Source of the DNA: an uncultured Bacteroidales bacterium
GTDB taxonomy: Bacteria > Bacteroidota > Bacteroidia > Bacteroidales > UBA932
Length of the DNA stretch: 47,351 nucleotides
Assembly: GCA_947305815.1 (NCBI GenBank)
Contig: CAMZEI010000002.1
Coordinates: forward strand, 1 to 47,351
Reading direction: 5' to 3'
Shown here: piece by piece, positions 27,531 through 34,749 of the stretch
Layout of the letters: every line of letters starts with the position of its first letter
Position numbering within the stretch: the first letter of the stretch is position 1
Position numbers and translations under genes: made by a program
The notes under the pieces: model-generated
Database searches by the model: none
Told to the model about the DNA's origin: nothing
Seen by the model: the letters and a program-made list of their open reading frames with translations, nothing else

Positions 27531-27845
27531 ATGGAAAAGATCTTAACGAATACGAATTATTCCGAGATAGTCGCGGGCTCCCAGCCTGTGATGATAGACT
27601 TCTGGGCAACCTGGTGCGGCCCCTGCCGCATGCTCTCTCCTACCGTCGATGAGATAGCCTCCGAGTGGGGCGACCGCGTCACGGTAGCCAAGTGCAACGT
27701 CGATGACGCCGAGGAGGTTGCCGCACAGTTCGGCATACGTAACATCCCCACCCTCGTCTTCCTCAAGGACGGCAAGATAGTGGACAGGCTCGTGGGCGCA
27801 GTCCCCAAGGCCGAGATCGTAGCCAAGCTCCAGAGTCTTATCTAA
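27531..27845 (+). CDS. trxA: Thioredoxin
   Basis: 104 residues, standard length, with the active site FWATWCGPCRML (Cys-Gly-Pro-Cys), the cis-proline region RNIPTLVFLKDGKIV and the conserved Asp/Lys core. It is a cytoplasmic disulphide reductase for ribonucleotide reductase and other targets. It has no signal peptide. It begins the plus-strand run trxA, outer-membrane protein, holB, ricT, trmB, smpB, miaA, with the next gene 12 bp on. Confidence 0.97.
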   Translation: MEKILTNTNYSEIVAGSQPVMIDFWATWCGPCRMLSPTVDEIASEWGDRVTVAKCNVDDAEEVAAQFGIRNIPTLVFLKDGKIVDRLVGAVPKAEIVAKLQSLI

Positions 27846-27857
27846 AAGTCAAAAAGC

Positions 27858-28499
27858 ATGAAAAGAATTATTGCGACCATAGCAGTCGCCCTCCTTGCCG
27901 CGGCATCACTGCACGCAGAGGGCAGGCCGGGTTTTGTAGGAGGATTCGCCTCCTCGACCATGAGCCTCAAGGATGTCAGCTTCAATTCCACCAGCGGTTA
28001 CTTCGTCGGAGTGGCTTACAACCAGCCCCTCCTGCTCGGTTTCGAACTGCAGCCCCAGCTCACCTACAATGTCAAAGGTACCGAATGGGAGCAGATCAAG
28101 GCCAATATCGGTTATCTTGAGGCCGGCATCCAGGCACAGTGGGGTATCGAGCTGCTGGGCCTCGCCAAGGTGTATGTATTCGGCGAGCCGTTCGTGGGAT
28201 ATGCGCTGAACGGTACCACCGACTACAGCAATTCGCTTGAAGGCGTCGCGCTGGACGCACTTACCGGTTCCAAAAAGGTCAAGGTGGACATGTCTGAAGT
28301 TGGCAACCGTCTGGAGTACGGTTTCGGCATAGGTGCCGGAGTCAAGGTCATTGATCACTTGCAGATTTACTTCAAATACTACTGGGACCTGAATCCTACA
28401 GACCTGGGCGATTACGTCGACACTGTCAAGTCAAAGCTCACGGATCTGGGCAACGCCAAGTTCAACGGGCTCATCATCGGCGCAGGACTCTTTTTCTAG
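27858..28499 (+). CDS. Outer-membrane beta-barrel protein (PorT/OMP_b-brl family)
   Basis: 213 residues with a Sec signal (MKRIIATIAVALLAAASLHAEG). The remainder is amphipathic strands rich in Gly and aromatics (GFVGGFASSTMSL, YFVGVAYNQPLLLGFELQPQLTYN, YVFGEPFVGYALNG, LEYGFGIGAGVKV, LQIYFKYYW) and ends in LIIGAGLFF with a C-terminal Phe, the barrel-assembly signal. It resembles small eight- to ten-stranded Bacteroidota barrels. Substrate or role unknown. It sits 12 bp after trxA and 3 bp before holB; there is no functional link I can state. Confidence 0.8.
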   Translation: MKRIIATIAVALLAAASLHAEGRPGFVGGFASSTMSLKDVSFNSTSGYFVGVAYNQPLLLGFELQPQLTYNVKGTEWEQIKANIGYLEAGIQAQWGIELLGLAKVYVFGEPFVGYALNGTTDYSNSLEGVALDALTGSKKVKVDMSEVGNRLEYGFGIGAGVKVIDHLQIYFKYYWDLNPTDLGDYVDTVKSKLTDLGNAKFNGLIIGAGLFF

Positions 28500-28502
28500 T
28501 AA

Positions 28503-29465
28503 ATGACCACACCACTCAAGGCCGCGCTCGCCGGGATGGTTGACTCCGGCAAAGTGCCCCATGCCATACTCTTCCACGAAGATGACGGCGGCGGGGGCGT
28601 AGCCGTGGCCTTGGAGTTCCTGCAGTACCTGTTCTGTAACAGCAGGCAGGATGGGGAGCCCTGTGGTGAGTGTCCGTCTTGCAACAAGTTTTCCAAACTG
28701 ATTCATCCGGACGTACATTTCATTTTCCCGGTCAATCAGGGGACCAGCCGCGACCACCTCAAGGCCTGGCGCTCCCTGGTGCTGTCGAAGCCTGGCTTTA
28801 CCGAAGCGGATCTCTCCGCCGCTCTCGGGATTGAAGGCAAGAGCTCGCTCATTGCCGTCGCCCAGGCCCGCGAGATCCTGGATACCCTCAGCCTGAGTGC
28901 GCTGGAGGGCGGTTACAGGGCAGTGCTGGTCTATCTCCCCGAGAAGATGAACCAGGAGGCGGCCAACCGGCTTCTCAAGATGATAGAGGAGCCGCCGGCG
29001 CTTACGCAGTTCGTGCTCATAACCCATGCTCCCGAGAAGGTACTCGTGACCATACGCTCCCGTTGCCAGACCCTGAGGATTGCCCCTTCGGGCCAGACTG
29101 GGGTTGCGGGGGAGGAGCAGTTCGGACCCCTGTTCGCCTCACTTATGGACTCCCTCCTGTCCGGCAGTCTGCTTGATGCTCTCGAAGCAGGAGAGCAGAT
29201 CGCAGCACTTCCTTCGCGTGAGGATGCCAGGCGCTTCTGTATCTATGGCGCTTCGAGGATAAGGGATATCTTCGTAGTGCAGCAGGGCGGCAGCCTCGGT
29301 GTCGAGCCTACGGCTCAGACGGCCCGTTGGGCGCGAGCGGTCCGCAAGACCTTCCCGCACAACGCGCTCGACAGTTTCACCGCCGCGCTCAAGCTCATTG
29401 AGCGCAATGTCAATATCAAGATAGTGTCCACCGACCTGGTGGACAGGCTTATGACCAATCTATGA
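28503..29465 (+). CDS. holB: DNA polymerase III subunit delta'
   Basis: 320 residues. It shows the AAA+ clamp-loader layout of delta': KVPHAILFHEDDGGGGVAVALEFLQYLFC (degenerate Walker A), the four-Cys zinc module CNSRQDGEPCGECPSC, then EKMNQEAANRLLKMIEEPPALTQFVLITHAPEKVLVTIRSRCQTLR (sensor/SRC region). The Walker A lacks the GKT lysine, as is normal for delta', which does not hydrolyse ATP. It overlaps ricT by 4 bp, the common holB-ricT coupling. Confidence 0.93.
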   Translation: MTTPLKAALAGMVDSGKVPHAILFHEDDGGGGVAVALEFLQYLFCNSRQDGEPCGECPSCNKFSKLIHPDVHFIFPVNQGTSRDHLKAWRSLVLSKPGFTEADLSAALGIEGKSSLIAVAQAREILDTLSLSALEGGYRAVLVYLPEKMNQEAANRLLKMIEEPPALTQFVLITHAPEKVLVTIRSRCQTLRIAPSGQTGVAGEEQFGPLFASLMDSLLSGSLLDALEAGEQIAALPSREDARRFCIYGASRIRDIFVVQQGGSLGVEPTAQTARWARAVRKTFPHNALDSFTAALKLIERNVNIKIVSTDLVDRLMTNL

Positions 29466-30628
29466 ACGAATCCATACAATACGACTGCAATCGCGGCTGC
29501 GTCCGCACCAGCATGCCTGAGACGGGGGAGCCACAGTGCACCTACCGTGCCGGCTGCTGCAAGCTTGCCGACCACAACTGGCTCAAGGGAGCCGAGGACG
29601 GCACATTCGCAGACCTCTTTGAAGTCCGTTTCAAGAATACCCGCAAGGCGATATACCGCAACGATTCGGCGCAGAAAATAGCCGTCGGCGACCTTGTGAT
29701 AGTCGAAGCCGCCACCGGTCACGACCTCGGCATGGTTACCCTCTCGGGGCCGATTGTGGCGCGCCAGATGAAGGCTAAGGGCATAGACCCCGAGACGGCC
29801 GAATTCAAGAAGATACTCCGCCGCGCCCGCCAGTTCGACATCGACAAGTGGGTTGGAGCGATTGCCCGCGAGCAGGAGACTATGGTTGGCGCCCGCCGCA
29901 TAGCTGCTGAGCTTGGGCTGGAGATGAAAATTGGTGACGTGGAGTTCCAGGGTGACGGGAGCAAGGCAATCTTCTACTACATAGCAGACGGCCGCGTGGA
30001 CTTCCGCCAGCTCATCAAGGTGCTCGCTGAGGAGTTCCATATCCGTATTGAGATGAAGCAGATAGGAGCTCGCCAGGAAGCCGGTCTCATAGGAGGCCTC
30101 GGCATCTGCGGCCGCGAGCTCTGCTGCGCCAACTTCATCACCTCCTTCCAGAGCATATCCACTGCAGCGGCCCGCGTGCAGGACCTTTCGCTCAATCCCC
30201 AGAAGCTCGCAGGACAGTGCGGCAAGCTCAAGTGCTGCCTCAATTACGAGGTCGCCGCATATCTGGATGCCCAGAGCCGCATCCCTCGCGTGCAGGGGCC
30301 GCTCGAGTTCGAGGACGGCCCGGCATGGCTCCGCAAGACCGACATACTTGCCGAGACCCTCTACTTCTCCTACGACAAGACTTCCGATGCGGAGCTTTTC
30401 CCGCTGAGCGCCGATGAGGTCCGGGAGATCCAGGAGATGAACCGCGACGGCATCAAACCCGAGTCCCTCAAGGAGGGCGTCGAAGTCTCCGCTCCGGAGT
30501 TCATAACCTCCGTGGGAGACGACAGTATCTCGCGTTTCGATGCTCCCAAGCGCAAGCGTAACCGCGGCCGCGGGCATGGACGCAAGGGCCGCAAGGAAGG
30601 AAAGGAGGGTAAGAATGGGGCACGGTAA
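29462..30628 (+). CDS. ricT: PSP1/RicT (YaaT)-family protein
   Basis: 388 residues. The PSP1 domain includes VRFKNTRKAIYRN, VEAATGHDLGMVTLSG and the family signature IGGLGICGRELCCANFI, followed by LAGQCGKLKCCLNYE. These clustered cysteines bind Fe-S in the Bacillus RicAFT complex, where the protein affects RNase Y-dependent RNA maturation; the role in Bacteroidota is less clear. An extra N-terminal part holds more cysteines (CNRGCVRTS, CTYRAGCC). The C-terminus is a highly basic, probably disordered tail (KRKRNRGRGHGRKGRKEGKEGK) that may bind RNA. In many Bacteroidota a gldH gene follows, but here trmB does, overlapping by 14 bp. Confidence 0.9.
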   Translation: MNESIQYDCNRGCVRTSMPETGEPQCTYRAGCCKLADHNWLKGAEDGTFADLFEVRFKNTRKAIYRNDSAQKIAVGDLVIVEAATGHDLGMVTLSGPIVARQMKAKGIDPETAEFKKILRRARQFDIDKWVGAIAREQETMVGARRIAAELGLEMKIGDVEFQGDGSKAIFYYIADGRVDFRQLIKVLAEEFHIRIEMKQIGARQEAGLIGGLGICGRELCCANFITSFQSISTAAARVQDLSLNPQKLAGQCGKLKCCLNYEVAAYLDAQSRIPRVQGPLEFEDGPAWLRKTDILAETLYFSYDKTSDAELFPLSADEVREIQEMNRDGIKPESLKEGVEVSAPEFITSVGDDSISRFDAPKRKRNRGRGHGRKGRKEGKEGKNGAR

Positions 30629-31511
30629 ACTCCGTAAATTCGCTGAGAATGAGACCTTTGCCTGTCTGGTGCAGCCGGACGGGCGTGAGATACTCGCGGA
30701 CGGCTACTCGACACTTCGCGACCATCCCCTCAAGGGACATTGGTTTGAGGGTAGCGGGGCTCCGATTGTCCTGGAGCTCGGCTGTGGGCGCGGCGAATAC
30801 ACCGTCGAGCTGGCAAGGCGTCATCCGGATATTAATTATATAGGAGTAGATATCAAGGGAGCGCGCCTGTGGAGCGGTGCGAAACAGGCGACGCAGGAGG
30901 GGCTGAGCAATGTCCGCTTCCTGCGCACCCGTATCGAGCTGATTACGGCGTTTTTTGCTCCCGGGGAAATCTCGGAAATATGGCTGACCTTCTCTGATCC
31001 GCAGCTCGGGAAAGAGAACGCGCGACTTACTTCGCCCCTCTTCCTGGAGCGCTACAGGCAGTTCCTTGCTCCTGACGGCGTGGTACATCTCAAGACCGAC
31101 AGCCGCTTCCTGCACGAATACACCAAGGCGCTCTGCGCCGACAATGGTCTCCCCATCCTCGCCTGCACCGCTGACCTTTATTCCGAACATAGTCATTCCG
31201 GGCCCCACCCGGAACCTCATCCATCGCGCCAGGGTGTGTCTCCACAACGCTCGCGCGCAGTAGGAGATTCGCTCCCTTCGGTCTCGGAGCTCGCTTTGCT
31301 CGGTTCCGGCTCTGCGGCCGGAATGACTATTCAGCCGGAAGTTTACGAGGTGCAGACCTACTACGAACGGATGTTCCTCGAGCAGGGCTATAAGATAACC
31401 TATATGGCTTTCCGTCCGGGAGGTGCAACGCCCATCGTGTCCCCCGCATCTTTTGACAAGGATTACTGGAGGGCGGCCGAGGGTCCTCGCCGCACCTTCT
31501 CCCATAGATAA
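30615..31511 (+). CDS. trmB: tRNA (guanine-46-N7)-methyltransferase with repeat-derived insertion
   Basis: 298 residues from ATG at 30615. This start is preferred over the ORF-track start because it opens with the family N-terminus ([15 protein letters not shown]) and has a Shine-Dalgarno-like GGAGGG just upstream. TrmB motifs are [20 protein letters not shown] (SAM site), [37 protein letters not shown] and [14 protein letters not shown]. Relatives are about 250 residues; the excess is explained by about 46 codons at 31190-31327 ([18 protein letters not shown] to SAAGMTIQ) encoded by a palindromic element with inverted ends. After it the normal sequence resumes ([23 protein letters not shown]). 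The catalytic core lies before the insertion, so activity is plausible. Confidence 0.93.
   Translation: MGHGKLRKFAENETFACLVQPDGREILADGYSTLRDHPLKGHWFEGSGAPIVLELGCGRGEYTVELARRHPDINYIGVDIKGARLWSGAKQATQEGLSNVRFLRTRIELITAFFAPGEISEIWLTFSDPQLGKENARLTSPLFLERYRQFLAPDGVVHLKTDSRFLHEYTKALCADNGLPILACTADLYSEHSHSGPHPEPHPSRQGVSPQRSRAVGDSLPSVSELALLGSGSAAGMTIQPEVYEVQTYYERMFLEQGYKITYMAFRPGGATPIVSPASFDKDYWRAAEGPRRTFSHR
31189..31330. repeat. Composite palindromic element E5 inside trmB, with 13-bp perfect inverted ends
   Basis: It begins ATAGTCATTCCGG (31189-31201) and ends CCGGAATGACTAT (31318-31330), exact inverted repeats. The right part (31262-31312) is a 51-bp reverse-complement copy of E3 at 26361-26411. 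Counting one TA as target duplication, the insertion is 138 bp (46 codons) and keeps the frame. Confidence 0.92.
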
Positions 31512-31960
31512 TGAAAGGAGCGAAGAAAATAGAGATACGCAACAAGAAGGCCTCGTTCGACTACGAGTTCATCGAGACCTATACCGCAGGCATAGTGCTG
31601 GTCGGATCGGAGATCAAGTCCATCCGGGCCGGCAAGGTGTCCCTGCAGGAGTCGTATTGCTATTTCGCCGGGGGAGAGCTCTATGTCAAGGGCATGAATA
31701 TCGCGACCTATTTCTGGGCCTCCAAATGGAGCTCCCACGAGCCAGCCCGTGACCGCAAGCTGCTCCTTACCAAGAAGGAGCTCCGGCATCTGTTCCAGGC
31801 CGACAAGCAGAAGGGCCTCACGATTGTGCCTGTAAAGTTGTTCATCTCCGACGAGGGTTATGCCAAGCTGGTGATTGCGCTGGCCCGTGGTAAGAAGGAG
31901 TACGACAAGCGCGAGACCATCAAGGCGAACGACATCCGTCGCGAACTCGAACGGGGATGA
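31511..31960 (+). CDS. smpB: SsrA-binding protein SmpB
   Basis: 149 residues, normal length. Conserved blocks: [42 protein letters not shown] near the N-terminus, then [42 protein letters not shown] and the basic tail [17 protein letters not shown]. It binds tmRNA and brings it to stalled ribosomes. The ATG overlaps the trmB stop (TAATG) and miaA starts 4 bp before its end. No tmRNA gene was recognised in the window. Confidence 0.97.
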   Translation: MKGAKKIEIRNKKASFDYEFIETYTAGIVLVGSEIKSIRAGKVSLQESYCYFAGGELYVKGMNIATYFWASKWSSHEPARDRKLLLTKKELRHLFQADKQKGLTIVPVKLFISDEGYAKLVIALARGKKEYDKRETIKANDIRRELERG

Positions 31961-32763
31961 TTCCGGCCGGTTTCAATAAGAGTGATTACGATATGCTCTG
32001 CGTGCTGGGGCCTACGGCTTCGGGCAAGACGCGCTATGCAGTGCAGCTGGCAAGGGAGCTTGGGGACTGCGAGATAATCTCAGCCGACTCCCGTCAGGTT
32101 TATCGCCGCATGGATATAGGCACAGGCAAGGATCTGGAGGAATACGGTGAGATCCCCTATCACCTGATAGATATAGCTGAGCCGGGGACTCAGTTCAACG
32201 TATTCCTGTACAAGGAAGCTTTTGCCTCTGCTTACGATGATATCCGCAGCCGGGGCAAATTCCCCATCCTGTGCGGGGGTACAGGCTTCTACATCACCGC
32301 CGTCACGCGGGATTACGATTTCCGCACCCACAGCCCTCTCAGCGCTCCTCGTCCGGCCGTCTCAGGACCTTACGGCGAAGGGGCATATGCTTCAGGGGCA
32401 AAGCCTTCAATAGTCATTCCGGGCGAGCGAAGCGAGACCCGGAACCTCCGTGTGTTCTACATCGGGACGGATGTGTCCCGCGACGAGCGGGTCCGTCGCA
32501 TCGACCGCCGCCTCGACGAGCGCCTTCAGTCAGGTATGATTGAGGAAATCCGCGGCCTCCTGGAGTCCGGCGTCAGCGCCGAGGTGCTCCTGTCCTATGG
32601 CCTGGAGTACCGTTTCGTCACCCTTTATCTGCTTGGCGATATCGACTATGCCACGATGCGCGAACGCCTCGCCATCGCCATCCACCAGTTCTCCAAACGG
32701 CAGATGACCTGGTTCCGCGGCATGGAGCGCAGCGGAATTGACATTCACTGGGTTAAACCCTAA
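31957..32763 (+). CDS. miaA: tRNA dimethylallyltransferase MiaA lacking most of its insertion domain
   Basis: 268 residues; relatives have about 300. The N-terminal half is normal: P-loop [35 protein letters not shown] (general-base Asp), [10 protein letters not shown] and [19 protein letters not shown]. The C-terminal part is normal too: [43 protein letters not shown] and [19 protein letters not shown]. Between them the usual roughly 80-residue tRNA-binding insertion domain (NPELR..L to the RAIEI helix) is gone. In its place are about 40 low-complexity residues, the last dozen ([13 protein letters not shown]) encoded by palindromic repeat E6. Frame 2 over the same stretch reads [14 protein letters not shown], which loosely resembles the missing helix, so a frameshift plus deletion is possible. 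Activity is doubtful. Confidence 0.88.
   Translation: MIPAGFNKSDYDMLCVLGPTASGKTRYAVQLARELGDCEIISADSRQVYRRMDIGTGKDLEEYGEIPYHLIDIAEPGTQFNVFLYKEAFASAYDDIRSRGKFPILCGGTGFYITAVTRDYDFRTHSPLSAPRPAVSGPYGEGAYASGAKPSIVIPGERSETRNLRVFYIGTDVSRDERVRRIDRRLDERLQSGMIEEIRGLLESGVSAEVLLSYGLEYRFVTLYLLGDIDYATMRERLAIAIHQFSKRQMTWFRGMERSGIDIHWVKP
32411..32447. repeat. Palindromic repeat copy E6, in frame inside miaA
   Basis: TAGTCATTCCGGGCGAGCGA then AGCGAGACCCGGAACCTCC. The ends match the core of E1/E7; the centre is a longer GCGAGCGAAGCGAG loop. Translated as [14 protein letters not shown]. Confidence 0.9.
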
Positions 32764-32771
32764 ACTTCCCT

Positions 32772-32924
32772 AACCCAACATTCGTTGAGGCGGCCTAACC
32801 CTATCTCAGACCCACCAGCGGCCAATTAGGTGCCTCAATGGCACCAAAAAGGCCCCGTTGAGACAGGCAAAACGGCTCTGAGATGCCTACATGGTATACT
32901 TCCTGCCTCAACGAATGTCGGGTT
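32772..32924. repeat. Structured inverted-repeat element S1 (multi-hairpin) after miaA
   Basis: Outer arms AACCCAACATTCGTTGAGGC (32772-32791) and GCCTCAACGAATGTCGGGTT (32905-32924) pair over 20 bp with one mismatch. Inside, ATCTCAG (32803) pairs with CTGAGAT (32878), GGTGCC/GGCACC (32829-32845) forms a tight hairpin and CCGTT/AACGG (32855-32875) another. No ORF of substance is present. It fills the first half of the 403-bp gap between the convergent miaA and RhuM genes. Confidence 0.85.
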
Positions 32925-32958
32925 GAGTATTGTGTTTAGAGAATTGATAAAAATGGGA

Positions 32959-33058
32959 AGGATGTGGAGGGGGCCTGCCGGCGGAAACGCGCAAGCGCTT
33001 CCGCCGTGGATGCTCACGCATCCGGGGCCGTTGGCCCCGCAGGCCCCCTCCACATCCT
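32959..33058. repeat. Structured inverted-repeat element S2: near-gapless four-way junction
   Basis: A 20-bp perfect outer stem (32959-32978 with 33039-33058) encloses three consecutive hairpins. These are a 12-bp stem with one mismatch and a GCAA tetraloop (32979-33006), GGATGC-TCAC-GCATCC (33008-33023) and GGGGCC-GTT-GGCCCC (33024-33038). Only base 33007 is unpaired between helices. It could act as RNA or as a DNA cruciform; no known family was recognised. Confidence 0.9.
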
Positions 33059-33089
33059 CCACACCTCCTCAATAGCGCTACATTTTTAC

Positions 33090-33121
33090 AAAAAAGGCGA
33101 CACACCTTTTGGTGTATCACC
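33090..33121 (-). terminator. Rho-independent terminator of the RhuM-family gene
   Basis: On the minus strand GGTGATACACC-AAAA-GGTGTGTCGCC pairs over 11 bp (two G-T wobbles) and is followed at once by TTTTTT. It lies about 45 bp past the RhuM stop. Confidence 0.8.
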
Positions 33122-33166
33122 TGGAACCAGACTGCTATATCAGAAGCCGAATAATCGTTTTTGGAG

Positions 33167-34033
33167 TTACAGCTTTGATATTAAATCATCAGCCAGAGTG
33201 GCTTCCATCAAGGAAAAAGCAAACCATTTCTTGCCTAAATCTTTGAGTGAGGCTCCGAGATGGTATACCTCATCGTCTATTATCAGAAAGCGGTCGTGTG
33301 CTTTCTTGAATACCTTTACATGAATGGCAGGGTACTGCGCATCATGTTTGGCTATGTCCAATTGGAGCTGCTTGGAAATATTCAGGGTATATACGGTTGC
33401 ATCAACGCATGGCTCCCGTTTGTCCAGCATGGTCAGCACTGTTTCATCTACGTAGTTATCTATAAGCAAGATTCTGGACTTGGCACTTTTGATAAGTCGG
33501 GAGGCGAATTCATATGCCTGGAAAATTTGCCCATCGTAGAAAATGCCAGCTACAGGAGGAAGTGCGGTTTTTACGAAGAAATCAATCTTCTCTTCTGTTT
33601 TAGCAACTCTGCGTTCCAACTGCTCTAGGCGTGGATTGATTGCATAGCCGCGAAGCAGGTACTCTTTTAAAATGTTTGATGCCCATTTTCTAAAGTATGT
33701 AGCATATCTGGAATTCACCCTGTATCCGACAGAGAGTATCATATCCAGATTGTAGTAATTCTGAAATCGCTTTACGTTTCGCCCGCCCTCCCGTTGAACC
33801 TGTGCAATTTTTGCACAAGTTGAGTCCTTTTCCAACTCGCCGGTTTTATAAATATTACCAACGTGGCGAACGATGACAGACCTATCTACACCAAACAGTA
33901 GTCCCATTTGTGAATGAGTCAACCATACAGTCTCTTTTTCTAGTCTTACATCCAATCGTACAGTATCACCCGGATTGAATATAACGACCTCTCCATTAGT
34001 GCTTTCATTTTGTTTATCAATTATCTTTGCCAT
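33167..34033 (-). CDS. RhuM-family protein with C-terminal PLD-like domain (accessory gene)
   Basis: 288 residues. Residues about 20-130 match the virulence RhuM/phage-antirepressor-like type: TVWLTHSQMGLLFGVDRSVIVRHVGNIYKTGEL (helix-turn-helix), FQNYYNLDMILSVGYRVNSRYATYFRKWASNILKEYLLRGYAIN. After a short coiled segment, residues about 160-288 look like a single phospholipase D-like unit: GQIFQAYEFASRLIKSAKSRILLIDNYVDETVL and AHDRFLIIDDEVYHLGASLKDLGKKW, where HDR stands in place of the HxK of active PLD enzymes. Base composition is clearly more AT-rich than its neighbours and it has its own terminator, pointing to horizontal acquisition. Molecular function is unknown; a role in phage interaction or defence is only a guess from similar genes in mobile islands. 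Confidence 0.82.
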   Translation of the reverse strand: MAKIIDKQNESTNGEVVIFNPGDTVRLDVRLEKETVWLTHSQMGLLFGVDRSVIVRHVGNIYKTGELEKDSTCAKIAQVQREGGRNVKRFQNYYNLDMILSVGYRVNSRYATYFRKWASNILKEYLLRGYAINPRLEQLERRVAKTEEKIDFFVKTALPPVAGIFYDGQIFQAYEFASRLIKSAKSRILLIDNYVDETVLTMLDKREPCVDATVYTLNISKQLQLDIAKHDAQYPAIHVKVFKKAHDRFLIIDDEVYHLGASLKDLGKKWFAFSLMEATLADDLISKL

Positions 34034-34071
34034 AGGTCAAACATTTTGGCTAAGATAACAAATATTGACCT
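34034..34071. promoter_or_regulatory. Possible operator: AGGTCAA...TTGACCT inverted repeat upstream of the RhuM gene
   Basis: The 7-bp arms AGGTCAA (34034-34040) and TTGACCT (34065-34071) lie immediately before the RhuM ATG on the minus strand, 24 bp apart. No clean TAnnTTTG box is seen. This is a weak candidate for autoregulation by the helix-turn-helix protein. Confidence 0.3.
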
Positions 34072-34122
34072 AAAAGCGGATAGTGCTTTAAGGTCTAAAA
34101 GACAATATAGTAGCTATTAAAG

Positions 34123-34749
34123 TTACCTCTCGCTCAACGAAGTTGCGCGGTCGGTGTAGAGTATGCCGGCGAGGTGGTCGTTCTCGTGCTGGAAGATAAC
34201 GGCGGTGAAGCCGGTGACCTGTTCGGTCGTGTCACAAAGAGTCTCGGGGACGGTATATTTGATGGTGATGTCCCGGTAGCGGGGGACCATGCCGCGCCAT
34301 CCTGGGATGGAGAGGCAGCCCTCCGGGCCCTCGACGGTTTCGCCTCGGGTCTCGATGACGGCTATGTTGGGATACACTTCGAACGGCTCACCTTCCTTGT
34401 CGAAACGCTGTACTGCTATGACGCGGCGAAGGATTCCAACCTGGGGCCCTGCGATGCCGACTCCGTCCTGCTCGGGGGAGGTGACGGTGGCGACGAGCTT
34501 CTCGCTGAGGTTCCTGAACTCGGGGGACTGCAGGTCCTCGTCGGAGAGCCAGGTGCAGGAGGTCCTGAGTATCAGGCTATCTTCCTGATTATTAACGGTG
34601 AGCACCCTCATGACGTCCTCGCGGGCGCCGAGGAGCTGCTTCTCTTCGCGGGTCCAGTCGCCCTTGGGGGCGGTGCAGGACGCGAGGAGCATGACTGCCA
34701 GAATAGTCATTCCGGGCTTGACCCGGAATCTCTTTTCATACTTATTCAT
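34123..34749 (-). CDS. def: Peptide deformylase with lipoprotein-type signal peptide
   Basis: 208 residues. All three deformylase motifs are present: GVGIAGPQVG (motif 1, with Gly replacing the usual second Ala), EGCLSIPGWRG (motif 2, metal Cys) and QHENDHLAGILY (motif 3, HExxH). Deformylases are normally cytoplasmic and about 185 residues, but this one starts MNKYEKRFRVKPGMTILAVMLLASC, a plausible lipoprotein signal with lipobox LASC. The basic n-region (RFRVKPGMTI) is encoded by palindromic repeat E7. The start overlaps the metK stop (ATGA). If exported, the substrate is unclear because N-formyl-Met removal happens at the ribosome; if the signal is not used, it is an ordinary deformylase with an added N-terminus. 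Confidence 0.88.
   Translation of the reverse strand: MNKYEKRFRVKPGMTILAVMLLASCTAPKGDWTREEKQLLGAREDVMRVLTVNNQEDSLILRTSCTWLSDEDLQSPEFRNLSEKLVATVTSPEQDGVGIAGPQVGILRRVIAVQRFDKEGEPFEVYPNIAVIETRGETVEGPEGCLSIPGWRGMVPRYRDITIKYTVPETLCDTTEQVTGFTAVIFQHENDHLAGILYTDRATSLSER
34704..34733. repeat. Palindromic repeat copy E7, encoding the deformylase signal-peptide n-region
   Basis: Same core as E1 (TAGTCATTCCGGGCTTGA then CCCGGAATCTC), identical over 29 nt. It lies in frame between codons 6 and 16 of the deformylase gene. Confidence 0.92.

Noticed and set aside
32271-32543. ORF in another frame across miaA ([14 protein letters not shown]...)
   Set aside because: Arg/His-rich out-of-frame translation with no family features. 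MiaA motifs on both sides stay in the original frame.
32772-33058. CRISPR array, attC site or tRNA in the miaA-RhuM gap
   Set aside because: There are no regularly spaced direct repeats. There is no integrase or integron core. The four-way fold lacks anticodon-arm, T-loop and acceptor features of a tRNA.
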